Source of the DNA: Alicyclobacillus suci
GTDB taxonomy: Bacteria; Bacillota; Bacilli; Alicyclobacillales; Alicyclobacillaceae
Direction of reading: 5' to 3'
Length of the DNA stretch: 64,000 bases
Assembly: GCF_017329615.1 (NCBI RefSeq)
Contig: NZ_JAFMTW010000008.1
Coordinates: forward strand, 1 to 64,000
Of the stretch, positions 18,656-26,981 are shown piece after piece; position 1 is the first letter of the stretch, and each line of letters starts with the position of its first letter. The translations under genes and the position numbers were made by a program. The notes under the pieces were generated by a model, which was given only the letters and a program-made list of their open reading frames with translations, searched no databases and was not told the DNA's origin.

Positions 18656-19084
18656 GGTATGGACAATTTTAGACACAGAGATCTGATCAATTTTTTGTAG
18701 AAAACCGATAATCGTAGGGATTCTTTGATTTGATCAGCAGATGCTAGTGCATAATTTGTCGAATATGTTATCCTTCCTCTCTGTACTTTGCGGGCCATTG
18801 GCGTCGTGCAGGAAAAGAATGTGTTTGTGTAGAAAATGCAGAAAATGATGTACAGAAATTGAACGATTGAAGGACGTGGTGAAAGCTGAACGACCGCGTG
18901 TGTTCTTTGGTCATGATGCGAATAGGTAAATCTGTGGCTGATCTATCCGGCTGCGATGTAAAGTTTTGATGGATGTGACGAAGATCCTCGATTATTGTCC
19001 ATTGTCCGTATAGAATGAGACATAAAGCGTTAGGCTCGTGCGAATATATGCATAGTCGAGTTTGTCGAATTGCGAGGGTGGACA
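18656..19084. other. 430-base region without a credible gene
   Basis: AT-rich sequence upstream of the coiled-coil gene at 19085. TTGTCGAAT occurs twice (near 18756 and 19061) but no full promoter could be assigned. Overlapping frames here lack ribosome sites and family features. Confidence 0.3.
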
Positions 19085-20272
19085 ATGCGTACATTGAGTG
19101 GATACGAGGCATTGGAAATTGCCGATAAATATGGAGTTTCATTATATGATCGCTATTACGAAAAGGAGATCTCGCTGGAAGAGGCACAGCAGTTTGTGGA
19201 GAGTCAGCGAGATCCGCATTCGTTTCTTGTAAAACATTGGCCAGATAGTGATGAAGAAGCGGAAACGGTGGTTCTTGCGAACGCATTGAAGCGCTTGAAA
19301 GAGGAGCGCATCGCTGCGGGAACGATTGACGAATTGGCGAGTATGCCCGACAACCCGATTCATCCATTCGCAGCGGAACTCGCCGCAGAACGCCTCGCGG
19401 ATCAGAACCGACTGCAAATTGTCGACGCGTTTGCGGAAAGTCTTTCATATCGGCTGCCACAGCGTGTGCAATTGAGCACAGGTTTTCTCGATCACCTCGC
19501 TGGACTGGTCTGCGAAGATTGCGCCCACATGTCACTCGATGAACCGTTTCATGAAGATTGCCTTGCGTCGCTGATTGATTTCATCCGCAGTGAGTCGTTC
19601 ACGGTATCCGACATTGTCGAGATGCGGGAAGTGAAGTTCCAGAACGGCAAATTGACCAAGATGTTGCGGCCGGGTTTTGGACTGTTGAGCAAGAAGGTGT
19701 CGGAGACGAGATCGAGATGGCAGTCAGTATTTAAACCGATGCTTCATCGAGAATCAGATGCGCAGAACTCGCGTGACGCGCACCGACACGACGGCGGGAC
19801 ATCTCAGGCAACCGGACGCGATGCGGCGCAGCAGTCGTCCCAGCTGTACGAGGATGTGGTCGACCGTGCATTGGACGACATGCAGGCGACGCGCGTCTCA
19901 CCGCGTGTTCCAGTCGCGCCAAAGGTATCTGGAGGCGAGGAGACAGCAGGGGAGAATCGCGCTGAACAGCGCCCGGTTGTCACTAAGAATGATTTGATTG
20001 CGTACTTAGAGTCCATTGAAATCATTGATGACCATGGACAGATGACGAAACTACACCAGGAGCAACGGGCACTCCAGTCGCAACTGGCGGCCAAGGATGA
20101 GGAAATCTACCGCCTGCACAAGCAAATCGAGTATTGGCAGAAGCAGTGCGACGAAATTCAACGTGACATGGACACCTTGATTGAGGCGATGCAAATCGCG
20201 AAGCGTCGTTCCTCGTCGACGAACGTGGCGAGTTCACCTGTGGTCGAGGCGACGTTCGAGAGCAAATCGTAA
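19085..20272 (+). CDS. Uncharacterised protein with C-terminal coiled coil
   Basis: A 395-residue soluble, acidic protein that I do not recognise. The N-terminal 220 residues are mostly helical and contain an isolated CEDCAHMSLD segment. Residues about 225-320 are low-complexity and hydrophilic, and the C-terminus (about 330-380) is a coiled coil (HQEQRALQSQLAAKDEEIYR). The layout of a helical head, disordered linker and coiled coil recalls adaptor or chromosome-associated proteins, but no family can be named. ATG at 19085 follows GAGGGTGG. The gene is alone and an inverted repeat follows it. Confidence 0.65.
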   Translation: MRTLSGYEALEIADKYGVSLYDRYYEKEISLEEAQQFVESQRDPHSFLVKHWPDSDEEAETVVLANALKRLKEERIAAGTIDELASMPDNPIHPFAAELAAERLADQNRLQIVDAFAESLSYRLPQRVQLSTGFLDHLAGLVCEDCAHMSLDEPFHEDCLASLIDFIRSESFTVSDIVEMREVKFQNGKLTKMLRPGFGLLSKKVSETRSRWQSVFKPMLHRESDAQNSRDAHRHDGGTSQATGRDAAQQSSQLYEDVVDRALDDMQATRVSPRVPVAPKVSGGEETAGENRAEQRPVVTKNDLIAYLESIEIIDDHGQMTKLHQEQRALQSQLAAKDEEIYRLHKQIEYWQKQCDEIQRDMDTLIEAMQIAKRRSSSTNVASSPVVEATFESKS

Positions 20273-20293
20273 ATCAGCACAAGTGGCATGGTG

Positions 20294-20341
20294 CACAGGC
20301 CGACCGTCTTCAAGTGAATGAATTGACGACGGTGGCCTGTG
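20294..20341. terminator. Inverted repeat after the coiled-coil gene
   Basis: CACAGGCCGACCGTC is matched by GACGGTGGCCTGTG around a 19-base loop. It lacks a T-run and may terminate weakly in either direction. Confidence 0.45.
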
Positions 20342-20648
20342 TCGGTCGCCAAAACACGGATTGCCCCATACTGTACTCAGTCGGCCGCAATTGGCGGATG
20401 TACAGTTGGCCCAGTGGGCTATGTAGCTCATACTCCGTCACACTACCCTGATAGCGAACGCGCTCTACGGTAGTGGGTAGGCCTTCGCCAGTTGTCGACC
20501 ATTCTGGTCGGATGAAAAGATGGACGCGTTCTCCGACGACCAGTTGGTGTGGACAACTTATTGTGAGACGCAGAGAATGCTCGCCGCTGACGTCCCACAG
20601 CCTGCCGTGAGCCCCACTACGAGCATCGCGCCTGAATTGTCGATAAAA
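20310..20648 (-). pseudogene. C-terminal remnant of an ABC transporter ATPase (TOBE domain)
   Basis: An open frame without a proper start codes on the minus strand for about 113 codons. The segments VGERVHLFIRPEW, TTVERVRYQGSVTEYELH and LGQLYIRQLRPTE match the TOBE_2 domain at the end of PotA-like spermidine/iron/phosphonate ABC ATPases. The nucleotide-binding domain is absent and the frame is closed by a stop at its upstream end. It is therefore a relic, not an intact gene. It overlaps the inverted repeat that follows the gene at 19085. Confidence 0.65.
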
Positions 20649-20881
20649 TCAGATATTTTTTCCGGAATCGCACAACCATCATCGTCATTTCAAGTGGCAT
20701 CATAGTTTTATCGTAACGATGATTTGTGTAAAACCGTTTAATTTCGGGTTAGGAAAGTGTTAAGGTGCGTTGAAGGGTGGGGGGATTGGGGGGAATGCTG
20801 GTGCGCTGTGGTTTGGAGGATTCCACCGCAGTAATCGTTGTACGACCGCCCCAGTGCTGCCCAATCCCGCTGCGCCGCCCC

Positions 20882-21871
20882 TCACACTGACAGTGAAACC
20901 TGCAACTTCTGTGCAATTTTGAGCACGTCTTCGAGGACGGCACTCGCTGTCGGCAGTGCGCCTGCGCCCGGGCCAGATAGGGTGATGGTGCCCGATGCGT
21001 CGCCGTCGATACAGATGGCGTTTTGGACGTCGTCGATGGCGTAGAGTGGATCATCAAGGGTGAGAGTCTCTGGTCCGACGTGCCAGTTGACGAGACCTGA
21101 CGCTACATCCCATTCTGCCGAGACGATGTGTTTGATTTTGCAGTTTTGCGTTTGCGCTGTGCGGATGTCTGCTTGGGATATGGAGCGAATGCCTTCGATT
21201 TCCGTGCCGACGCGCGCGTCTTGCGGAACACCGATGCAGTCGAGTAAAATTTGGAGTTTGCACCAGGCGTCAATGCCGTCTACGTCCATGTCTGGATTCG
21301 CTTCGGCGTAGCCAAGCGCTTGGGCGGCGCGAAGGGCGTCGGCGAATGCGAGTCCTTCTTGGTGCATCCGGGTGAGGATGTAATTCGATGTGCCGTTCAT
21401 GATGCCACGCAGGCGGACAATTTGGCTTATGTGAAAGTAGGTCTCTAGGGTGTGCACAACCGGAATGCCTGCGAGCACGCTCGCTTCGAAGCGGACAAAT
21501 TGGCCGTATTCGCGTGCGACCCGACGAATCTCTTCGCCGTATTTGGCCATGAGTTCCTTGTTGGCGGTGACGACAGATTTTCCGTGCCGGAGGGCGTAGA
21601 GCACCGCATCTCGCGCGCTGTCCGTGCCTCCCATGACCTCGATGACGACATCGATGTCGTCATCTGCACACACTTGTATCCAGTCGGTATGTAACTTCGC
21701 TGTGTCTACAATGTTGTCCCGCGGTTGATCTAAGTCGCGCACGACAATGCCACGCACATCGATTGAGAGTCCACGTTCCTTCCGTAGCGTGTCGCGTTTG
21801 TCGGCGAGTACGCGTAAAATGCCGGTGCCCACCACACCGCACCCCAGTAATCCAATGTTGATGTTGTCCAT
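20882..21871 (-). CDS. hom: Homoserine dehydrogenase (short form, no ACT domain)
   Basis: A 329-residue enzyme reducing aspartate semialdehyde to homoserine for methionine and threonine. The Rossmann motif is GLLGCGVVGTGI, the catalytic and substrate region includes VVTANKELMAKYG and GIMNGTSNYILTRM, and the dimerisation/catalytic segment is YAEANPDMDVDGIDAWCK. It ends about 90 residues earlier than the Bacillus enzyme because the C-terminal ACT domain is missing, so threonine feedback through that domain is unlikely. GAGGAGG precedes the ATG. A SAM-I riboswitch controls it, tying it to methionine supply. No thrB or thrC is adjacent. Confidence 0.93.
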   Translation of the reverse strand: MDNINIGLLGCGVVGTGILRVLADKRDTLRKERGLSIDVRGIVVRDLDQPRDNIVDTAKLHTDWIQVCADDDIDVVIEVMGGTDSARDAVLYALRHGKSVVTANKELMAKYGEEIRRVAREYGQFVRFEASVLAGIPVVHTLETYFHISQIVRLRGIMNGTSNYILTRMHQEGLAFADALRAAQALGYAEANPDMDVDGIDAWCKLQILLDCIGVPQDARVGTEIEGIRSISQADIRTAQTQNCKIKHIVSAEWDVASGLVNWHVGPETLTLDDPLYAIDDVQNAICIDGDASGTITLSGPGAGALPTASAVLEDVLKIAQKLQVSLSV

Positions 21872-21952
21872 GCTATGTCCTCCTCAGGCAGCTGTCAGAA
21901 TCGTCTGGCTGAGATCCACGCGCTGTGCCCGCGGTGGGGGTGCCCAGTTGAT

Positions 21953-21987
21953 AAAAAAGGACATCTCCCAGAGGGAGATGTCCTTTT
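21953..21987 (-). terminator. Terminator of the hom SAM riboswitch
   Basis: On the minus strand AAAAGGACATCTCCC and GGGAGATGTCCTTTTTT form a strong stem followed by a T-run, 81 bases before the hom start. This is the expression platform of the riboswitch. Confidence 0.88.
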
Positions 21988-21996
21988 GGACGGCAT

Positions 21997-22101
21997 CCCT
22001 CTTATCTCCCAGGACGATTGTCCTGCAGGAATTAGCACCATCCGATTTACGGTGGTTGCCGGGCTTCATCGGGCCAGTCCCTCCGCCGCTCTTGATAAGA
22101 A
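21997..22101 (-). ncRNA. SAM-I (S-box) riboswitch
   Basis: Read leftward, the conserved S-box core is present: the P1 strand CTTATCAAGAG, the segment GGAGGGACTGGCCCGATGAA, GCCCGGCAACC, GGTGCTAATTCCTG and the closing GAGATAAGAG. High S-adenosylmethionine should stabilise the aptamer and let the downstream terminator form, switching off hom. Confidence 0.95.
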
Positions 22102-22223
22102 GATCTACAATATTTCGTTCAGTTGTGTGGATAAAGATTACACTGGGTAAACAGTTTTGTCAACAGATTAACAAAGGATCTTATCGAACGTAATCCGATA
22201 TCTTTCGATACCTTCTGAGAAAC

Positions 22224-23876
22224 TTACAGGCTCGTGGACGGCAAATCTGCAGCCGCGTCCGCTGTCTGCCCTAGTGGTGATGCGCTGGCGCGGATTTCTG
22301 TTTCATAATCCGTTTGAGCACGTTGGAGATATGGCGTCACCCAAGCACTTCGCACACCCCAGTAGAAGAAGGCGAGGGAGCCCACGGCCACGACTAACAA
22401 GTCTATGCCATAGGGGATGACTTGAATGCCCCCAAATTGCGCACTGCCGAGGAATGACACGAGAATCATGAACGCGAGATAGGCAATCATCCAAATACTA
22501 GATTTGAGATGTTTGCCAAATCCTTTGAACCCCTCATTCCGATATTGGAAGAAAAGGTAGATAGGCAACCCGACAAGAATCACGAAGATGACACGTCCCG
22601 TAGATGGCCAGGTGCCTGCGTACAGAATCAAGGAGGCCATCACGAAAGCGATGGGTGCTAGTATTTTCAAACCCTTGACGCGCACGCTCGAACCCATGCC
22701 ATCCGCGACGTCGCGGAATGCCAACGCCGATACAGGGCCCGTCGTGTAGGATAATAGGGTCGCAATGGAAATGACGGTGGACAGTTGCCCCCAACCGCGG
22801 AACAGTATCAGAAACAAATACGCGATGACGAGATTAGCCCACATGGCTCGGCGAGGAATCCGCCACTTTGGATGCACATGGGCGAACGATTTCGCCAGCC
22901 AACCGTTTTCACTGATGCCAAAAATCATACGGGCCGTGGTCGCTGTATACGTGATGCCCGTTCCAGACGGAGACACGAATGCGTCCGCAAACAAGATGAT
23001 GGCCAGCCAATTCAGGCCAAAAGCCATGGCCAAGTTTGCAAAAGGTGAGTCAAAGTTCAAATGAGCGAAACCGTTGGCGAGCATCGCAGGTGTCAAGCTG
23101 CCAATAAAGGCCACTTGTAGCAAGAGATAGATGACGGCGGCCAACAGGATTGACCCGACGACGGCAATTGGCACAGAACGATTTGGACGTTTTACCTCAC
23201 CGGCCAAATTGACGGGGCTGGTAAAACCGTTAAATGCAAAAACAATACCTGAAGTTGCGACAGCCGTGAGTACACCTGACCAACCAAAGGGCGTAAACCC
23301 GCCGTGTTGCGAGAAGTTTTCGCTGTGGAACCCACTGCAAAGCAAAGCTATCGCAGTTAAACCTGGAATCACGAACTTGAGCACGGTGATGAACGTGTTG
23401 ACGCGTGCAAATAGTTGGACGGTCCAGAAGTTGATTAAAAAGTAGATGAAAACCAGGACGGCGGCCAACCATAGGCCGGTGGCAGTCAACGTTTGAGAAC
23501 TGGTCGAATAGAGCGCATGTGTCCAAGCGAAGGGCCACGAACTCATGTATTGAATCGAGGCCTCTGCTTCAATTGGAATGACGGAAACGATGGCAATCCA
23601 ATTTGACCACCCAGAGATGAAACCAATGACAGATCCGTGTGAGTACTGGGCGTAGCGGACCATCCCGCCAGATTCCGGGAATCGCGCGCCGAGCTCAGCA
23701 TAGACTAGGCCAATGAAGAGCACCATGACCATGCCGATAATCCAAGCCACGACAGCTGCTGGACCCGCGACGACCACTGCTTTCTGCGCGCCAAACAACC
23801 AGCCTGAGCCGATGATCGAGCCGACGCCGGTCATCATCAGGCCAAACGTGCCAATATTTCTGTTTAACTTTTGCAA
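22224..23876 (-). CDS. APC superfamily amino acid permease
   Basis: A 550-residue, 12-helix amino acid-polyamine-organocation transporter. It opens with the substrate-binding helix 1 pattern GVGSIIGSGWLFGA and continues with helix 2 VYAELGARFPESGGMVRYAQ, typical of the family. The start is TTG at 23876 with GGAGGGGG upstream. The C-terminal tail (about 30 residues) is hydrophilic. The substrate is not predictable from sequence; acidic or aromatic amino acids are common for similar proteins. It is in the same direction as hom but separated by more than 350 bases containing that gene's riboswitch. Confidence 0.88.
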   Translation of the reverse strand: MQKLNRNIGTFGLMMTGVGSIIGSGWLFGAQKAVVVAGPAAVVAWIIGMVMVLFIGLVYAELGARFPESGGMVRYAQYSHGSVIGFISGWSNWIAIVSVIPIEAEASIQYMSSWPFAWTHALYSTSSQTLTATGLWLAAVLVFIYFLINFWTVQLFARVNTFITVLKFVIPGLTAIALLCSGFHSENFSQHGGFTPFGWSGVLTAVATSGIVFAFNGFTSPVNLAGEVKRPNRSVPIAVVGSILLAAVIYLLLQVAFIGSLTPAMLANGFAHLNFDSPFANLAMAFGLNWLAIILFADAFVSPSGTGITYTATTARMIFGISENGWLAKSFAHVHPKWRIPRRAMWANLVIAYLFLILFRGWGQLSTVISIATLLSYTTGPVSALAFRDVADGMGSSVRVKGLKILAPIAFVMASLILYAGTWPSTGRVIFVILVGLPIYLFFQYRNEGFKGFGKHLKSSIWMIAYLAFMILVSFLGSAQFGGIQVIPYGIDLLVVAVGSLAFFYWGVRSAWVTPYLQRAQTDYETEIRASASPLGQTADAAADLPSTSL

Positions 23877-24006
23877 TACGCCCCCTCCTCTGTGTGTATG
23901 ACTTGGTTCGAAATGTGCGAGGTGAATTATCAGAATTGGAATTAAATTTAACTTTCAATAGTTAGAAAGAGGGAATTCACCCGCAGTCACAGTATATCAT
24001 GTGAAA

Positions 24007-24020
24007 TAGAAGCGCTTCAA
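24007..24020. promoter_or_regulatory. Weak cre-like palindrome upstream of the permease
   Basis: TAGAAGCGCTTCAA matches the catabolite-responsive element consensus TGNAANCGNTNNCA at all but two fixed positions and is palindromic at its centre. It lies 131 bases upstream of the permease start. CcpA binding is a guess. Confidence 0.3.
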
Positions 24021-24068
24021 TTTGTTTTATAAAAAAATGACACCGTTTACATCTGCGTCCGCACGGCA

Positions 24069-24596
24069 TTAGCGGTGCGTGGTGATGTCATCACCATCGA
24101 GCAGTTTTGGGGACAAGGCCAACAACTGATCACACAGAAGATACAACTGTTTGTCGGTCAGTTTTGAGACGTCTCCTGTCACAATATCTAACACCAGCTG
24201 TACGTGTTCAGGACTGTATGCACGACCGTTCGCGGTGATGTCGTGAATGGTTTGGTAGACTCGCTCTTTGATAGCGAGTTGGCGCGCTTCGTTTTGTGAG
24301 AATTGCGCGGCGCGACGGCGGGTTGACATCAGTTCAAGTGTCAGTCGCTGGACTTCCTCTTGCAGTTCGTCAATTTGCCTACGCTCCGGCCTGCGTGACT
24401 GGATGAAGGCCTCTACGCTCGCACGTGGCACGCGCCAGCCCTCTTTGCGATTTCGCGCGCCTTTTGGCATAAAGGCCCCTTCAATTTTGCCTTCCCGCAC
24501 CCAGGTACGCGTCATTTGAATGGATGATGTGACACCCGCTTCTGACAATGCGGCAAATACTTCGTCGATAGTAAGTAAATCGTCCGTCGTGTCCAT
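24069..24596 (-). CDS. MerR/excisionase-type HTH protein with coiled-coil middle
   Basis: A 175-residue DNA-binding protein. Residues about 8-65 form a MerR-like helix-turn-helix with wing (LTIDEVFAALSEAGVTSS, then TRTWVREGKIEGAF and EGWRVPRASVEAFI). Residues about 70-105 form a coiled coil (RRQIDELQEEVQRLTLELMS) and the rest is helical. This layout resembles RacA-like or plasmid-partition MerR proteins rather than ligand-sensing MerR regulators. The ATG at 24596 with AAAGGGTG is preferred over an earlier in-frame ATG. It is divergent from the small gene at 24807. Confidence 0.65.
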   Translation of the reverse strand: MDTTDDLLTIDEVFAALSEAGVTSSIQMTRTWVREGKIEGAFMPKGARNRKEGWRVPRASVEAFIQSRRPERRQIDELQEEVQRLTLELMSTRRRAAQFSQNEARQLAIKERVYQTIHDITANGRAYSPEHVQLVLDIVTGDVSKLTDKQLYLLCDQLLALSPKLLDGDDITTHR

Positions 24597-24677
24597 ACAC
24601 CCTTTCTGCAAGTGAAATTGCGATAAACAGCCCCGCTGTGGAGGATGAAAATGGGACATGCAACTAATCGTAGCATG

Positions 24678-24687
24678 CTAATATTAG
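24678..24687. promoter_or_regulatory. Palindrome between divergent genes
   Basis: CTAATATTAG sits directly after GCATGC (24673-24678) in the AT-rich gap between the HTH gene and the small gene at 24807. It could be an operator of the HTH protein. Confidence 0.3.
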
Positions 24688-24806
24688 TATTATAACATTA
24701 AGGTGGTTTCGTTCCAATGGCGCAAACAAACGTGTATCTGTACGGGTCTAGGCGACCATACTGCTTGTGGGTGTATCTGGGTGTATCCAAGCGAGGTGAC
24801 GGATTC

Positions 24807-25094
24807 ATGTTTGAGCGATTTCAAAATGTCCACGTGACCATTACCGACCACTCGTTTCTACGAACGATTCCATTGAAGAACGTCGATGCTTTTTTGCGCT
24901 CCCGCGGATGGAAGGTGCGTACCTACCAAAATCTAATGATTTACGACGATCCGGTTTCGCGTCGAACGATTGAACTGTCGCGAAATGAAGACTATGACTA
25001 TTCTGGGCGCCTGCAAACTGCGCTTGAGATCATGCAGGACATTTTTCAGTACAATCAATTGGTTTTAGTAGAAAAGATCTTGGGGACGATGTGA
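24807..25094 (+). CDS. Hypothetical 95-residue protein
   Basis: A small soluble protein starting MFERFQNVHVTITDHSFLRT. An upstream extension of the frame exists, but GAGGTGA at ideal distance from the ATG at 24807 marks the start. The sequence has alternating beta-like and helical stretches (GWKVRTYQNLMIYDDPVSRR) and no signal peptide or membrane helix. No family is recognised. It is divergent from the HTH gene and 276 bases before the germination operon. Confidence 0.6.
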   Translation: MFERFQNVHVTITDHSFLRTIPLKNVDAFLRSRGWKVRTYQNLMIYDDPVSRRTIELSRNEDYDYSGRLQTALEIMQDIFQYNQLVLVEKILGTM

Positions 25095-25370
25095 ATCGGC
25101 GCCGTATGGGTGGCATGGGTGGCACTTTACATCCATCGTGCATCGTGCGGCACTGACGCGTAAGTTTATTCTGGTAGTATCCTCCCAAGGGTCGCACCAT
25201 CCTTTTCAATTCTTTTCAATCCTTTTATCCCCTCAAGGTCGTACAGCTGAAATACGCAGCGTGACTGTTTGGTGTGCGTCGGCGATCCTCAATGTGGTTT
25301 TAATACCTTTTATTGCATGTTCAAGGTCATCTTTGGGGAATGTATATCGTAGTTCTGCGAGGAGGACGGT

Positions 25371-26966
25371 ATGAGGCCTTATCGACGAATGAAGCGACCC
25401 AAAAGTATCATTCCTGAGGTGAGATTGCCCGACCCAGTCCCAGAAGCGGGAGATTTGCTGGATAAGGCGCTGGAGGTCAAGGAGAAGCAGTTGCGCGAAA
25501 CCTTTGCCAATTGCTCCGATGTCGTGTTTCGGCACATTGTTTGTCCAGATGCGGTGGGGCAGGGGATTCGTATGCTGATTACCTATGTCGACGGACTTGT
25601 TGACACCAAGCACCTGGACGAGGCCGTTTTGCAGGTGCTGATGCGTCAACCCTTGCCGCCGGCACCCGCTGTCACGGCGGCTTGGGTGCAGGAAATATTG
25701 GCCGACAGAGCCGTACCTGCGGCACAAGTGGGTGTGGTGACAACCTACGACGAAGTGGTGGCATTTGTCCTGAAGGGCAGTGTCACCATGTGTGTCGATG
25801 GAGACGAGGCGGCTTTGACCTTAAGCGTCGTGGGCTGGAAGCAACGTGGCATCGAAGAACCGCCGTCGGAACCGGTCATTCGTGGTCCTCGCGAGGGGTT
25901 TGTCGAGTCTTTGCGAACGAATACGGCCATGGTGCGGCGGCGCATTCGCAGTCCGAAATTGAAGATGCAAACCTTCACAATTGGTGAATTTACAAAAACC
26001 GATGTGGTGCTGGCTTACGTGGACGGAATCGCTGAACCTTCCGTGGTTGAGGAGGCGCGGCGGCGCATTCAGCGCATTGATATTGACGCTGTACTCGAAT
26101 CAGCATTTCTTGAGGAATTTATTGAGGACAGTCCGAAGTCTCCCTTTCCGCAAGTACAGAGCACGGAGCGGCCCGATGTGGTCTCCGCAAATTTGTTGGA
26201 GGGCAGGTTTGCCATTTTTACAGATGGTACGCCGTTTGCGTTGGTGGCTCCAGTGGTTTTCTGGGGGGCGCTCAATGCGAACGAAGATTATTATGAGCGG
26301 ACCTTTATGTCGAGTTTTTTGCGGATCTTGAGAATTACGTTTATGCTGGTGAGCCTTCTTTTGCCATCCGTCTACGTCGCCATGGCGACATTTCAACAGG
26401 AAATGATTCCAACGACACTTTTGATGAGCATCTCGGCAGCCCGTGAATCTACCCCGTTTCCGGCCGTCATTGAGGCGCTGTTCATGGAAATCGTGTTTGA
26501 AGCCCTGCGTGAGGCCGGCGTTCGCATGCCGAAGCAAATTGGGCAAGCGATGAGTATCGTCGGCGCGTTGGTCATTGGTCAGGCGGCCGTGGAAGCCGGG
26601 ATTATTTCGGCGCCGATGGTCATTGTCGTGTCATTTACAGGCATCGCTTCGTTTACGTTTCCGCGTTACAACTTTGGTATCGCGATTCGACTTCTCCGTT
26701 TCCCAATGCTCATTTTATCAGGGATTTTTGGAATTTATGGAATCGCCATTGGCATTGTGATTCTCGTCATCCACTTGGTGTCCCTGCGGTCGTTCGGCGT
26801 TCCCTATTTCACACCGGTTGGGCCGATGCATTTTCAGGATTTTCGGGACGTGTTCATCCGCGTTCCTCGTTGGGCGATGCGGTATCGCGGAGGGATGACG
26901 GCCAAGCAAAATACCATACGAATTCCAGCTGGGCAGCAGCCGGGTCCGCAGCAGGATAAGGAGTAG
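25371..26966 (+). CDS. Spore germinant receptor A subunit (GerAA/GerKA family)
   Basis: A 531-residue inner spore membrane protein. The N-terminal about 300 residues are hydrophilic, with two similar halves (FRHIVCPDAVGQGIRMLITY; FTKTDVVLAYVDGIAEPSVV). The C-terminal about 200 residues hold five or so membrane helices, with PSVYVAMATFQQEMIPTTLL and PFPAVIEALFMEIVFEALRE, which are diagnostic for the GerA_KA family. It forms the nutrient receptor channel with the B and C subunits. ATG follows GAGGAGG. First gene of a four-gene operon. A GCATG element at 25315 could be part of a forespore (sigma-G) promoter, but the -10 match is weak. Confidence 0.95.
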   Translation: MRPYRRMKRPKSIIPEVRLPDPVPEAGDLLDKALEVKEKQLRETFANCSDVVFRHIVCPDAVGQGIRMLITYVDGLVDTKHLDEAVLQVLMRQPLPPAPAVTAAWVQEILADRAVPAAQVGVVTTYDEVVAFVLKGSVTMCVDGDEAALTLSVVGWKQRGIEEPPSEPVIRGPREGFVESLRTNTAMVRRRIRSPKLKMQTFTIGEFTKTDVVLAYVDGIAEPSVVEEARRRIQRIDIDAVLESAFLEEFIEDSPKSPFPQVQSTERPDVVSANLLEGRFAIFTDGTPFALVAPVVFWGALNANEDYYERTFMSSFLRILRITFMLVSLLLPSVYVAMATFQQEMIPTTLLMSISAARESTPFPAVIEALFMEIVFEALREAGVRMPKQIGQAMSIVGALVIGQAAVEAGIISAPMVIVVSFTGIASFTFPRYNFGIAIRLLRFPMLILSGIFGIYGIAIGIVILVIHLVSLRSFGVPYFTPVGPMHFQDFRDVFIRVPRWAMRYRGGMTAKQNTIRIPAGQQPGPQQDKE

Positions 26967-26981
26967 ACTAGGGGGGAAGGT

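Noticed and set aside
18768-19535. 255-codon minus-strand frame over the gap and start of the gene at 19085
   Set aside because: No ribosome site and no protein-like composition; the plus-strand gene has a good start.
25240-25370. Sigma-G promoter before the germinant receptor operon
   Set aside because: GCATG at 25315 fits a -35 element, but no good CATNNTA-type -10 is found at the right spacing.
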